From contig CAYQLC010000023.1 in NCBI GenBank assembly GCA_964418325.1, forward strand, positions 1 to 21,878: a DNA stretch of 21,878 bases. The letters are read 5' to 3'. Below, piece by piece: positions 7,617 to 14,174 of this stretch. This DNA is from IMCC26077 sp964418325 (GTDB taxonomy: Bacteria; Actinomycetota; Actinomycetes; Nanopelagicales; Nanopelagicaceae). The notes under the pieces were generated by a model. It saw only the letters and a list, made by a program, of their open reading frames with translations, made no database searches and was not told where the DNA came from. A program made the translations under genes and the position numbers. How positions within the stretch are numbered: the stretch's first letter is position 1; the number at the start of each line of letters is the position of its first letter.

Positions 7617-7709
7617 TTCGCACTCACAATCCAATGTATGAACTCGGAACCTCATCGTACCTAGAAGGGCGCGCTAGGCAGTAACGGCCCCTAACGCCCC
7701 TATTTACTC

Positions 7710-7737
7710 TAGAATTAGCCCATACCCAGTAAAGGAG
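7710..7737 (+). promoter_or_regulatory. -10 element and strong Shine-Dalgarno of the small CxxC-protein gene
   Basis: TAGAAT at 7710-7715 is a good -10 box. It is followed 15 nt later by AAAGGAG at 7731-7737, which is 6 nt from the ATG at 7744. This is the clearest Shine-Dalgarno sequence in the window and contrasts with the mostly leaderless neighbours. No -35 consensus is seen. Confidence 0.55.
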
Positions 7738-7743
7738 CCTTGA

Positions 7744-7914
7744 ATGTGCAGCAAAGTGATCTGTCGCCAGTGTGGAAAGCCAACCTGGTCCGGCTGTGGC
7801 GAGCATATTGAAGAGGCGCTTGTTGGGGTCCCCACCACAGCTCGCTGCCAAGGTCATGAACCAGAGGCGAGTAGGGCAAATCCAGGATTCCTCAATCGAC
7901 TCTTTGGTCGCTAA
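7744..7914 (+). CDS. Small cysteine-rich (zinc-ribbon-like) protein, 56 residues
   Basis: A short gene that is easily missed. The product starts MCSKVICRQCGKPTWSGCGE and continues to NRLFGR at the end. Five cysteines (2, 7, 10, 18, 35) plus His21 and His38 include one CxxC pair and could hold a zinc ion. I recall similar small proteins (MCSKVxCxxCGKPTWxGCGxH) as widely conserved and uncharacterised in actinobacteria; this is memory of a pattern, not a search. The near-consensus Shine-Dalgarno at ideal spacing supports real translation, probably at high level. It lies in the gap between the Gfo/Idh gene and the TerC gene, 106 bp before the latter. An inverted repeat lies between them. Function unknown. 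Confidence 0.82.
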   Translation: MCSKVICRQCGKPTWSGCGEHIEEALVGVPTTARCQGHEPEASRANPGFLNRLFGR

Positions 7915-7932
7915 TCAGCGGATTTTTGAGCG

Positions 7933-7965
7933 GCGCTCTCAGGTATTTTTCAGGAAGAAGAGCGC
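7933..7965 (+). other. Inverted repeat between small CxxC gene and TerC gene
   Basis: GCGCTCT (7933-7939) can pair with AGAGCGC (7959-7965), 7 bp around a 19-nt loop. The right arm is itself part of a 10-bp self-complementary sequence, AGAGCGCTCT (7959-7968). No T run follows, so termination is doubtful; it may be an RNA element ahead of the TerC gene or a partial terminator. Confidence 0.3.
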
Positions 7966-8020
7966 TCTGTAACCTAATAACATCAGTTACTCATCGACCT
8001 TCGAAAGGGTCCCCTTACCA

Positions 8021-9022
8021 ATGGATGTCTCAAATCTTGCTTGGGCCGTGACCATCGGCGCCATCGCCGCTTTAATTCTGGTCGATTTATTTACTGTCAG
8101 CAGCAAGCCTCATGACGTGATGTTCAAAGAGGCAACACTTTGGTCCATTTTCTATATCGGCATTGCCGTGATCTTTGGTATTTGGGTCTGGTCTAATTAT
8201 GGATCGCAGTTCGGCACTGAATATTTTGCAGCCTACCTAGTTGAGAAATCTCTCTCAGTCGATAACTTATTTGTTTTCGTCATCATTCTCGCGCAATTTG
8301 CAGTGCCATCCATTTATCACCAACGGGTATTGCTCATCGGGGTGATATTGGCTCTCGTTCTTCGAGCCATATTCATCGCTATTGGTGCCGCAGCGCTCGC
8401 CGCTTTCAGCTTCACCTTCGTCATTTTTGGAGCGATTTTAATTTGGACAGGCGTTGGACTATTCCGACACTGGGATGAAGACCCCGAGCCAAGTGATAAT
8501 TTCATCGTTAAACAAGTTCGCAAACGGATAGCAACTGTTGATGAGTATCACGGAACGAAGCTATTTATTCGTATCGATGGCAAACGATTTGCTACCCCGA
8601 TGTTCTTGGTGATGATTGCAATTGGCGCCACTGATTTGCTCTTCGCGCTTGACTCAATCCCGGCGACCTTTGGAGTCACTTCAGAGGCATTCTTGGTCTT
8701 TGCTGCGAATGCGTTCGCACTCTTAGGGTTGCGTGCGCTTTACTTCCTCATCAAGGGCCTACTTGATAAGTTGATTTACCTCTCACTTGGGCTTTCGATT
8801 ATTTTGATATTTATCGGAATAAAGTTAGTTCTTACCTTCGTCCACGAGATTTACAAAGAGGTTCCAAAGATTCCTACGCTGTGGAGTTTGGCGGTTATCG
8901 CCCTCATTTTGATCATTTCGACTGTAGCTAGCCTCATCAAATCCAAGCGCGATCCAAGCGCTAAAGCTCATGCGGGACGTGTCACAGGATCACACTCTGA
9001 AGAGAGTGAATCTGAGAATTAA
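8021..9022 (+). CDS. TerC/Alx family integral membrane protein
   Basis: TerC-family membrane proteins are linked to tellurite resistance, and in E. coli Alx and related proteins to manganese or other metal handling. The 333-residue protein has about eight to nine hydrophobic segments. Both hallmark acidic membrane motifs are present: EKSLSVDNLF (75-84) and DLLFALDSIPA (205-215). A polar loop with HWDEDPEPSD (150-159) separates the halves, and the tail is hydrophilic (KRDPSAKAHAG..., ending in ESESEN). AAAGGG lies 11 nt before the ATG, slightly far for a Shine-Dalgarno. It sits within an AAGG/CCTT mini-hairpin that could mask it. I looked for a yybP-ykoY manganese riboswitch, common upstream of such genes, and did not find its core. 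The last 4 bp overlap the convergent AlkD gene. Confidence 0.9.
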   Translation: MDVSNLAWAVTIGAIAALILVDLFTVSSKPHDVMFKEATLWSIFYIGIAVIFGIWVWSNYGSQFGTEYFAAYLVEKSLSVDNLFVFVIILAQFAVPSIYHQRVLLIGVILALVLRAIFIAIGAAALAAFSFTFVIFGAILIWTGVGLFRHWDEDPEPSDNFIVKQVRKRIATVDEYHGTKLFIRIDGKRFATPMFLVMIAIGATDLLFALDSIPATFGVTSEAFLVFAANAFALLGLRALYFLIKGLLDKLIYLSLGLSIILIFIGIKLVLTFVHEIYKEVPKIPTLWSLAVIALILIISTVASLIKSKRDPSAKAHAGRVTGSHSEESESEN

Positions 9023-9735
9023 CGAGTGCTTGCCAACCACCGCTTCCGTTCAGCGGCGCTAAATTTTTCGATTGCATAACGGAGGGTTGTTCGAGCCATC
9101 TCGCGACCATGCTCTTCCAGAAAAGTGCGAAGTAGCGCTGGGTTGATTTTGCCGACTTCGCGGAGCGCCCAACCGACCGCTTTGTGAATCAAGTCATGCT
9201 CGTCACGAAGAAGTTTTGTCGAGATATCAAGGGTGGGACCGCACTCTCCGATCCGTAGTGAAGCAAAGGTAAAAAGGATGGAAGTTCGGCGAATCCAAAG
9301 ATCCGAGCTTCTTGCCATGGCGCGTAGGAGACTTTTCGAGTTCTTGCTTGCCAAGAGGTATTGGCCAATGGTCGGGGCAGTCACATCTATCAAATCCCAG
9401 TTATTGATATTCCCTTTTCTCAGTTCTGCCATGTAGAAATCGAAAATTCGCTTCTCTTCCGCAATATTCTTCGCTTTTTTAAATTTCTTGGTAAGAATCA
9501 CTAAGGCGCAAAAGCGTGCCTCATGAAAATCAGAGTCAATCAACTTTCGAAGTTCGGAGAGGGATATTTCCTCGTAATTACGCGCGATAGATCGAATCAC
9601 AGGCACGGTTATCCCTAGGAAAATGTCGCCCTCCGCATACTCTCCAGGGCCAGTCTTAAAGAATCTTTGCAACTCTCTAGCCTTGATGGGGCTGGCTTTC
9701 TCTCTTAGCGCTCTCAACACAGCTTCAGCTTTCAC
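9019..9735 (-). CDS. AlkD-type DNA glycosylase (HEAT-like repeat alkylation repair)
   Basis: Removes positively charged alkylated bases (N3-methyladenine, N7-methylguanine) from DNA without base flipping. The 238-residue protein matches the family length and is made of helical HEAT-like repeats. The residues that act on DNA in Bacillus cereus AlkD (Trp109, Asp113, Arg148, Trp187) have counterparts at the same spacing. Here they are Trp113 and Asp117 in NNWDLID, Arg149/150 in WIRRTSILF, and Trp189 in HKAVGWALREVG. That makes an active enzyme likely. The start is GTG at 9735, with TAACCT 7 nt upstream and no ribosome binding site. It is divergent from the SDR gene across 41 bp and convergent with the TerC gene (4-bp overlap). 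Confidence 0.92.
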   Translation of the reverse strand: MKAEAVLRALREKASPIKARELQRFFKTGPGEYAEGDIFLGITVPVIRSIARNYEEISLSELRKLIDSDFHEARFCALVILTKKFKKAKNIAEEKRIFDFYMAELRKGNINNWDLIDVTAPTIGQYLLASKNSKSLLRAMARSSDLWIRRTSILFTFASLRIGECGPTLDISTKLLRDEHDLIHKAVGWALREVGKINPALLRTFLEEHGREMARTTLRYAIEKFSAAERKRWLASTR

Positions 9736-9770
9736 ATTGCTAAGGTTATCTCAGCACCATTGAGTACTAT
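9736..9770. promoter_or_regulatory. Divergent leaderless promoters for AlkD-type and SDR genes
   Basis: On the minus strand TAACCT (9748-9743) lies 7 nt before the GTG at 9735. On the plus strand TACTAT (9765-9770) lies 6 nt before the ATG at 9777. The whole divergent control region is 41 bp, so the two RNA polymerase footprints must overlap and expression of the two genes may be mutually exclusive at any moment. Confidence 0.45.
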
Positions 9771-9776
9771 CAAAGT

Positions 9777-10583
9777 ATGGGTTCGGGCATGAAGGTCGCT
9801 GGGAAAATCTTTGTCGTCACTGGCGCTGGCAATGGAATGGGTCGCGAATTGACGCTCGAATTAGTGCGTCGAGGCGCACTAATTGCCGCCGTTGATATTC
9901 GTGAGTCAGCGCTCATTGAGACTAAGGAACTTGCAGGAAGAAACGTTGAGATATTCGTGGTTGATGTGACCAGTGCTACTGCTGTAGCCGAATTACCGGA
10001 GCGGGTTATTCAAGCCTTCGGAGGTGTAGATGGTCTTATTAACAATGCCGGGATAATTCAGCCATTTCTCAAATTAGATCAACTGTCGATGTCCGATGCG
10101 CAGCGCGTGCTAGCAGTAAATTTCACTGGACCCCTTCTCTTAATCAAGGCTTTTTTACCTTTACTAAAGGTTCGGTCGCGAGCAACAATCCTCAATGTCT
10201 CGTCTATGGGTGCGTATGCGCCAGTTCCTGGCCAAAGTCTTTATGGAGCCTCGAAGGCAGCTATCGCACAACTTTCAGATAGCCTCCGCTCAGAATTGAT
10301 GTCAACAAATATTGGAGTAGTAACGGTATTTCCGGGCGCGATCAACACCAACATCGCAGTAAATTCTGGAATTGAAGTATCACAGTCAATTGGAGCCGAG
10401 AGCGCTATCAAGACCACCAATGCCAAGGCCGCTGCTCAAATGATGGTCGATGCAATCGAAAAAGGCAGGGAGCGAATCTATATTGGCTCGGATGCTCGGA
10501 TGCTCAACCTGCTAGCTCGAGTTAACCCAAAGTTCGCCGCCTGGTTGATTTACCGCAATATGCGCAGCCTCTTGGGGGAGTGA
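9777..10583 (+). CDS. Short-chain dehydrogenase/reductase (classical SDR)
   Basis: An NAD(P)-dependent oxidoreductase of 268 residues; the substrate is unknown. The cofactor motif TGAGNGMG is at 15-22, with Asp40 at the end of strand 2 suggesting NAD preference. NNAG is at 89-92, and the catalytic Ser143, Tyr156 and Lys160 lie in SSMGAY and YGASK. The C-terminal part (RVNPKFAAWLIYRNMRSL) resembles SDRs of the type often annotated as oxidoreductases acting near membranes or lipids. An ATG five codons in is an alternative start, but the first ATG is 6 nt after TACTAT. The MIP channel gene follows after 20 bp with its own TANNNT element, so linkage to arsenic resistance is only positional. Confidence 0.88.
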   Translation: MGSGMKVAGKIFVVTGAGNGMGRELTLELVRRGALIAAVDIRESALIETKELAGRNVEIFVVDVTSATAVAELPERVIQAFGGVDGLINNAGIIQPFLKLDQLSMSDAQRVLAVNFTGPLLLIKAFLPLLKVRSRATILNVSSMGAYAPVPGQSLYGASKAAIAQLSDSLRSELMSTNIGVVTVFPGAINTNIAVNSGIEVSQSIGAESAIKTTNAKAAAQMMVDAIEKGRERIYIGSDARMLNLLARVNPKFAAWLIYRNMRSLLGE

Positions 10584-10591
10584 GCGCCCGC

Positions 10592-10603
10592 TATTCTGGG
10601 GTT
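10592..10603 (+). promoter_or_regulatory. Leaderless promoter of the MIP-ArsC pair
   Basis: TATTCT (10592-10597) is followed by 6 nt and a GTG at 10604. It lies entirely in the gap after the SDR stop, and supports 10604 over the overlapping upstream GTG at 10580 as the channel start. Confidence 0.45.
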
Positions 10604-11248
10604 GTGAAACGTTGGCTCTCTGAATTTCTCGGGACCGGATTAATAGTCGCTGCGGTCGTAGGTTCTGCGTATATGGCCTCTGATCTCACCGATGACCTAT
10701 TACTTCAGTTATTGGTCAACGCAGTCGCAACAGTTTTGACCCTAGTCGTCGTAATTTCCATTTTTGGATCTATCAGCGGAGCTCATTTCAATCCAGTAGT
10801 CACTTTAGTACTTGCTTTCGAAGGTAAGTTTTCCCGTGGCGCAATTATGCAATACATTACTGCGCAATTGCTCGGTGGAATCTTTGGCGCCATTCTTGCA
10901 AATCTTATGTTTACTAATAAAGCTATTGAACTCGCTGAAAAAAATCGATCTTTTGCGACTCATTATCTTGGCGAGTTGATTGCCACATCGGTGCTGGTGT
11001 TGATAATTCTCTTGGCGCTCCACCAGGGTAAAGAGAACTCGGTGCCATATCTAGTTTCTGCGTGGATTGGCTCAGCGTACTTCCTCACCGTTTCGACGAG
11101 TTTTGCCAATCCGGCTGTAACCGTGGCGAGATCTTTTACTAACAACTTCTCTGGTATTAATCTCCAGTCCACTTTGATTTTCATTGTTGTTCAACTTCTC
11201 GGTGGAATCTTGGGCTTAGCTTTAGCACGATTACTCACAAGAAAGTAA
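10604..11248 (+). CDS. MIP-family channel (arsenic-type aquaglyceroporin)
   Basis: A six-helix channel that, next to ArsC, probably lets arsenite leave the cell down its gradient after arsenate reduction. This role is known for AqpS beside ArsC in Sinorhizobium meliloti and for the fused channel-ArsC of Salinispora. The 214-residue protein has both pore half-helices: SGAHFNPVV with NPV at 63-65 in place of the first NPA, and TSFANPAVTVAR with NPA at 169-171. The Arg that normally follows the second NPA and forms the selectivity filter is replaced by Val172, with an Arg only at 176. That suggests a wider, less water-selective pore. The start is the GTG at 10604, which opens MKRWLSEFLGTG as usual for the family; a GTG at 10580 overlapping the SDR stop would add eight residues. 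ArsC follows 8 bp later. Confidence 0.88.
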   Translation: MKRWLSEFLGTGLIVAAVVGSAYMASDLTDDLLLQLLVNAVATVLTLVVVISIFGSISGAHFNPVVTLVLAFEGKFSRGAIMQYITAQLLGGIFGAILANLMFTNKAIELAEKNRSFATHYLGELIATSVLVLIILLALHQGKENSVPYLVSAWIGSAYFLTVSTSFANPAVTVARSFTNNFSGINLQSTLIFIVVQLLGGILGLALARLLTRK

Positions 11249-11256
11249 AAAATCGC

Positions 11257-11661
11257 ATGCCAAACAAACCCTCAGTTCTCTTCGTCTGTGTACATAATGC
11301 GGGGCGCTCGCAGATGGCTGCCGGTTTTCTAGAGCACCTATCACAAGGGAGAATTGATGTGCTCTCTGCAGGTTCAGCGCCAAAAGAAAGCATCAATCCA
11401 GTGGCCGTTTTGGCAATGGCTGAATTGGGTATCGATATTGCAAACAAGAAACCTAAGGTGCTTACGGTGGAAGCAGTTCAGGCATCTGATGTCGTTATCA
11501 CCATGGGCTGTGGGGATGCCTGCCCCTACTTTCCAGGGAAGCGATATGAAGATTGGGTTTTAGATGACCCTGCAGGGCAGGGTATTGAAGCAGTTCGGAT
11601 AATTCGCGATGAGATCAAGGCTCGCGTTTCTACATTAATTAGCGAACTACTTGGGCAATAA
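11257..11661 (+). CDS. arsC: Arsenate reductase ArsC, LMW-phosphatase fold, probably mycothiol-coupled
   Basis: Reduces arsenate to arsenite in the cytoplasm. The 134-residue protein has the low-molecular-weight phosphatase loop CVHNAGRS, with nucleophile Cys11 and Arg17 (CX5R). It also has GCGDACPYFPGKRYEDW (84-100) and the acid loop DDPAG (103-107). This GCGDxCP...PGKRYEDW block is what I recall from Corynebacterium glutamicum ArsC1, which forms an arseno-mycothiol adduct and is recycled by mycoredoxin. Cys85 and Cys89 are the remaining cysteines. It is the second gene of a channel-ArsC pair; no ArsR regulator and no ArsB/Acr3 pump is present in the window. The last 23 bp overlap the end of the convergent SGNH hydrolase gene. 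Confidence 0.92.
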   Translation: MPNKPSVLFVCVHNAGRSQMAAGFLEHLSQGRIDVLSAGSAPKESINPVAVLAMAELGIDIANKKPKVLTVEAVQASDVVITMGCGDACPYFPGKRYEDWVLDDPAGQGIEAVRIIRDEIKARVSTLISELLGQ

Positions 11662-12793
11662 ATTCACCTTTACGTTCTGCAAACCTCTCGCCCATCAATC
11701 GATAACCTGCCGAGTCTGGGTGGAGTGAGTCTGGCATTAAATGGAGGTCACCCTCATTAAAGAGCTCTAGTCCGCTCATGAAATACAGGTTGGCGTCGTC
11801 TCGATCACTGACAATTTGCTGGAGTATCTTTCGAATCTTGGGAAGGTTAAGCGCCCCAGCAGATAACACTTGCGGACGTTCCATGGATGTCAGACCAGAA
11901 TCACCAATCAACGTTGGCCCGGGGTTTACTTCATGGAATGGGCAGTAAATAGGAGAAATGACCAGTATTGGAGTCTTCGGTTTTTGTTCGCGAATAGTGT
12001 CGAGGAAGTTATGCACCGCAGGGATAAAGGTCCGCTCGCGCATAGAGTCGCCATTAACTACGTTGATACCAAGTTTGAGAGAGATGAAATCAGCTGGAGT
12101 GTGAGCGATGGTTCGGGCAACAAAGCCATCAAGGTGTGCTTCACCCGCTAAGCCAAGATTTCTGATGTCTAATCCGAGTAAACGACTTGCATGTACCGAC
12201 CAAATATCGAGTGGGCGCTCTGTCTCAGCACATTGGCTAATTGAACTTCCGTAGTGCACCCATTGTTTCTTGCTTTGGGGAGTCGGTGGGTGAATAGCGC
12301 TATCAGCGGCGATAGTGCGCAGCTCGACCATGGCACCCGCTGGAAGCCAAATTTCAATCTCTTTCATCTGCGGAACGAGATCAGAGAAAACGATTTCCTC
12401 GCCGTTGCCACGGATGAATTTCTCACTCGTTACCAAGGGACCATCCATCTCAAGTCGAATCTGACCACCCTGGGTTGCTGATTTTGTGGCTACTTCACGA
12501 CCATCAACGACTAGATCAAATCTCGCCACCTTCGGTTCCTCAATAACCCGGGCGATGGTCAAGGGCATAACGTGTACTTCGAGGGCGATTGTGGTTGCCT
12601 CCGTAGCGAATCTCAGGCGAACTCCAGAGGGAAATCGAGTCCATCGATGCAGACCACTAACGCCAAATTGCTTCCAAGTCCAGAGCGGCAATCGCGAGAA
12701 ACTTACCCAGCCATCATCAGAGACTTGATGGTCGTATGGGCCAACGACTTCGATGGGAGAATCAAGGAGGGCAGTCCGGGTAAGACTAGTCAT
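11639..12793 (-). CDS. SGNH/GDSL-type hydrolase with N-terminal beta-sandwich domain
   Basis: Probably an intracellular esterase or deacetylase acting on acylated carbohydrate or a similar ester; there is no signal peptide. The protein is 384 residues long. Residues 1-165 look beta-rich, like the accessory domain found before GDSL-3-type lipases. The catalytic domain shows the four SGNH blocks: HYGSSISQ with nucleophile Ser184 (GSS in place of GDS), GLAGEAH with Gly216, KLGINV with Asn244, and DSLHPDSAGYRLMGERF with Asp355 and His358. The ATG overlaps the stop of the upstream LuxR gene (TAATG), so translation is coupled and the regulator probably controls this enzyme. The 3' end overlaps arsC by 23 bp on the opposite strand. 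Confidence 0.88.
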   Translation of the reverse strand: MTSLTRTALLDSPIEVVGPYDHQVSDDGWVSFSRLPLWTWKQFGVSGLHRWTRFPSGVRLRFATEATTIALEVHVMPLTIARVIEEPKVARFDLVVDGREVATKSATQGGQIRLEMDGPLVTSEKFIRGNGEEIVFSDLVPQMKEIEIWLPAGAMVELRTIAADSAIHPPTPQSKKQWVHYGSSISQCAETERPLDIWSVHASRLLGLDIRNLGLAGEAHLDGFVARTIAHTPADFISLKLGINVVNGDSMRERTFIPAVHNFLDTIREQKPKTPILVISPIYCPFHEVNPGPTLIGDSGLTSMERPQVLSAGALNLPKIRKILQQIVSDRDDANLYFMSGLELFNEGDLHLMPDSLHPDSAGYRLMGERFAERKGEFIAQVVR

Positions 12794-13608
12794 TAATGTG
12801 CGAACTCTTCTCGTGAAGAGGGAACATCGCCTTTACTACTACTGGTGATACCAAACCGCGCTTTATTCCCGAGGAAATAATTACGCGCTTCATTACGACC
12901 ACTTACCTGTAGCTTCTCGAAGATTCGAATAGTCTCTTGGCGAATAGTGGATTCGCTATATCCCATGACATCTGCAATTTCGATGTTGGTTTTCTTCTCT
13001 GCAATATGCGCGAGTATTTGCACCTGGCGATCGGTGAGCGAACTGACATTTGGCGAGTCTTGCTTTTTGCGCTCGCGCGCCTGCCGGTAAACGTGAAGTG
13101 AGATTAAGTTGGCGATAGTTTGTAGAAAAATCGCCACCTCTTCATCAGGTGTTAGCGAATTTGAGGAGACTAGCCCGAGGCAGCCCACGGAAGAATTGAA
13201 TCGGAAGATAGGTACGATGATTTGAGTTCGCGAACTTTCGGACAACGTGACGCCTTTAAGTCGCGGATATTCATCTGGCCAAGCAGGTAACGAGTTGATC
13301 CAGACGATTCGTTTCTCAACCAATGCATCGGTGACAGGAAGTTTCCAGTCGAGTGGGAACTCTTGCCAATCAGTGAATCGTGACTGGTCGACACCATACG
13401 AGGCGCGCACTCGAACAGTTTTTCGATTTGTTACTTGTGAAATCCATGAATGTTCCACACTCAGAAAATCCAAGGTGTGAGTGACGAGAAAATCGCAGAT
13501 TTGATCTTCGGAGAGATCTTCATTGGCAAGATGGGAGACCAGTTGGGCTATCCGTGCATTCATCTCCTGGTCTCCTTCCGGATCGTGGGAAACTGTAATT
13601 GGCTTCAC
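12793..13608 (-). CDS. GAF-LuxR transcriptional regulator
   Basis: A 271-residue regulator. Residues about 30-175 form a GAF-type sensor fold (FLSVEHSWISQVTN, RASYGVD, a C-terminal SVGCLGLVSS strand). Residues 188-245 are a LuxR/GerE helix-turn-helix starting LTDRQVQILAHIAEKKTN, with the recognition segment GYSESTIRQE. The helix-turn-helix is very like that of the regulator at 4550-5251, differing mainly in the linker, so they are likely paralogues reading similar DNA. The start is GTG at 13608 with a good Shine-Dalgarno GGGAG (13620-13616, minus strand) 7 nt before it. This makes it one of the few leadered genes here. The stop overlaps the start of the SGNH hydrolase gene. The ligand is unknown. 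Confidence 0.9.
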   Translation of the reverse strand: MKPITVSHDPEGDQEMNARIAQLVSHLANEDLSEDQICDFLVTHTLDFLSVEHSWISQVTNRKTVRVRASYGVDQSRFTDWQEFPLDWKLPVTDALVEKRIVWINSLPAWPDEYPRLKGVTLSESSRTQIIVPIFRFNSSVGCLGLVSSNSLTPDEEVAIFLQTIANLISLHVYRQARERKKQDSPNVSSLTDRQVQILAHIAEKKTNIEIADVMGYSESTIRQETIRIFEKLQVSGRNEARNYFLGNKARFGITSSSKGDVPSSREEFAH

Positions 13609-13668
13609 CCCATTTCTCCCAATTAACCAGAAAGTTGCGAACCGGCGCCCGCGACTACTCTTAGAGAC
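13609..13668. promoter_or_regulatory. Divergent control region, GAF-LuxR and GNAT genes
   Basis: On the minus strand GGGAG (13620-13616) is the ribosome binding site for the regulator. On the plus strand TACTCT (13656-13661) lies 7 nt before the GTG at 13669, giving a leaderless GNAT mRNA, and TTGCGA (13635-13640) is a -35 candidate with a short 15-bp spacer. An imperfect inverted repeat (AGTTGCG at 13633-13639, CGCGACT at 13650-13656, one mismatch) overlaps both boxes and could be an operator. Confidence 0.4.
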
Positions 13669-14172
13669 GTGAAAAGGCTCATCTTGGTTCCCCTGGCTGA
13701 CAATCCAGGGTTAGGGCGAGCTCCACTCCAATGGAGCCTTGATCTCTGGGGTGAGAGAAATCCTTGGTTCTCCGCCGACGATTGGCGGACTTTTTACCAA
13801 CGGGCGACCTCAGCGGACTATCGAAGCTGGAATATCGAAGGTGTTGAGCAGGAGCAGATTTACCTTGCCATGACAGGGGAGGAGGTCGTGGGTGTCATAT
13901 CTTTAGTGGACTTTGACGACCTGGCTGAGTATCGCCACCTCAAACCCTGGGTCGCTGCCTTTATCGTGGATCCCGATCGACGTGGAGCGGGATGGGGTTC
14001 GGCGATGCTTGCAGCGCTCGAGAGCAAAGCTCGCGAATTCGGAATCGAACGGCTTTACCTATGGACAGAAGATCAACGGGACTTCTATCTCAAACGAGGA
14101 TATGAGTTACTAGAACATCGAGAGTATCCCGAAATTTCCATTGACATTATGAGTAAAACGTTGAGCAGTTAA
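13669..14172 (+). CDS. GNAT-family N-acetyltransferase
   Basis: Transfers an acetyl group from acetyl-CoA to an amine; the target is unknown. The 167-residue protein is of normal length, with the beta-4 strand AAFIVDPDRRG leading into the acetyl-CoA pyrophosphate loop RRGAGWGSAML (104-114). It ends with the typical LWTEDQRDFYLKRGYELLE segment (131-149), where Tyr140 is a candidate general acid. The start is GTG at 13669, 7 nt after TACTCT. It is divergent from the GAF-LuxR gene and ends 2 bp from the convergent protease gene. Confidence 0.9.
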   Translation: MKRLILVPLADNPGLGRAPLQWSLDLWGERNPWFSADDWRTFYQRATSADYRSWNIEGVEQEQIYLAMTGEEVVGVISLVDFDDLAEYRHLKPWVAAFIVDPDRRGAGWGSAMLAALESKAREFGIERLYLWTEDQRDFYLKRGYELLEHREYPEISIDIMSKTLSS

Positions 14173-14174
14173 AG

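Noticed and set aside
7915..8020. yybP-ykoY manganese riboswitch upstream of the TerC gene
   Set aside because: Expected from the gene family, but I could not find the GGGGAGUA-type conserved core or its pairing partner in this leader.
10580..10603. Upstream GTG start of the MIP channel overlapping the SDR stop
   Set aside because: It would give a GTGA-type overlap, but the eight extra residues are not family-like and the GTG at 10604 has TATTCT exactly 6 nt before it.
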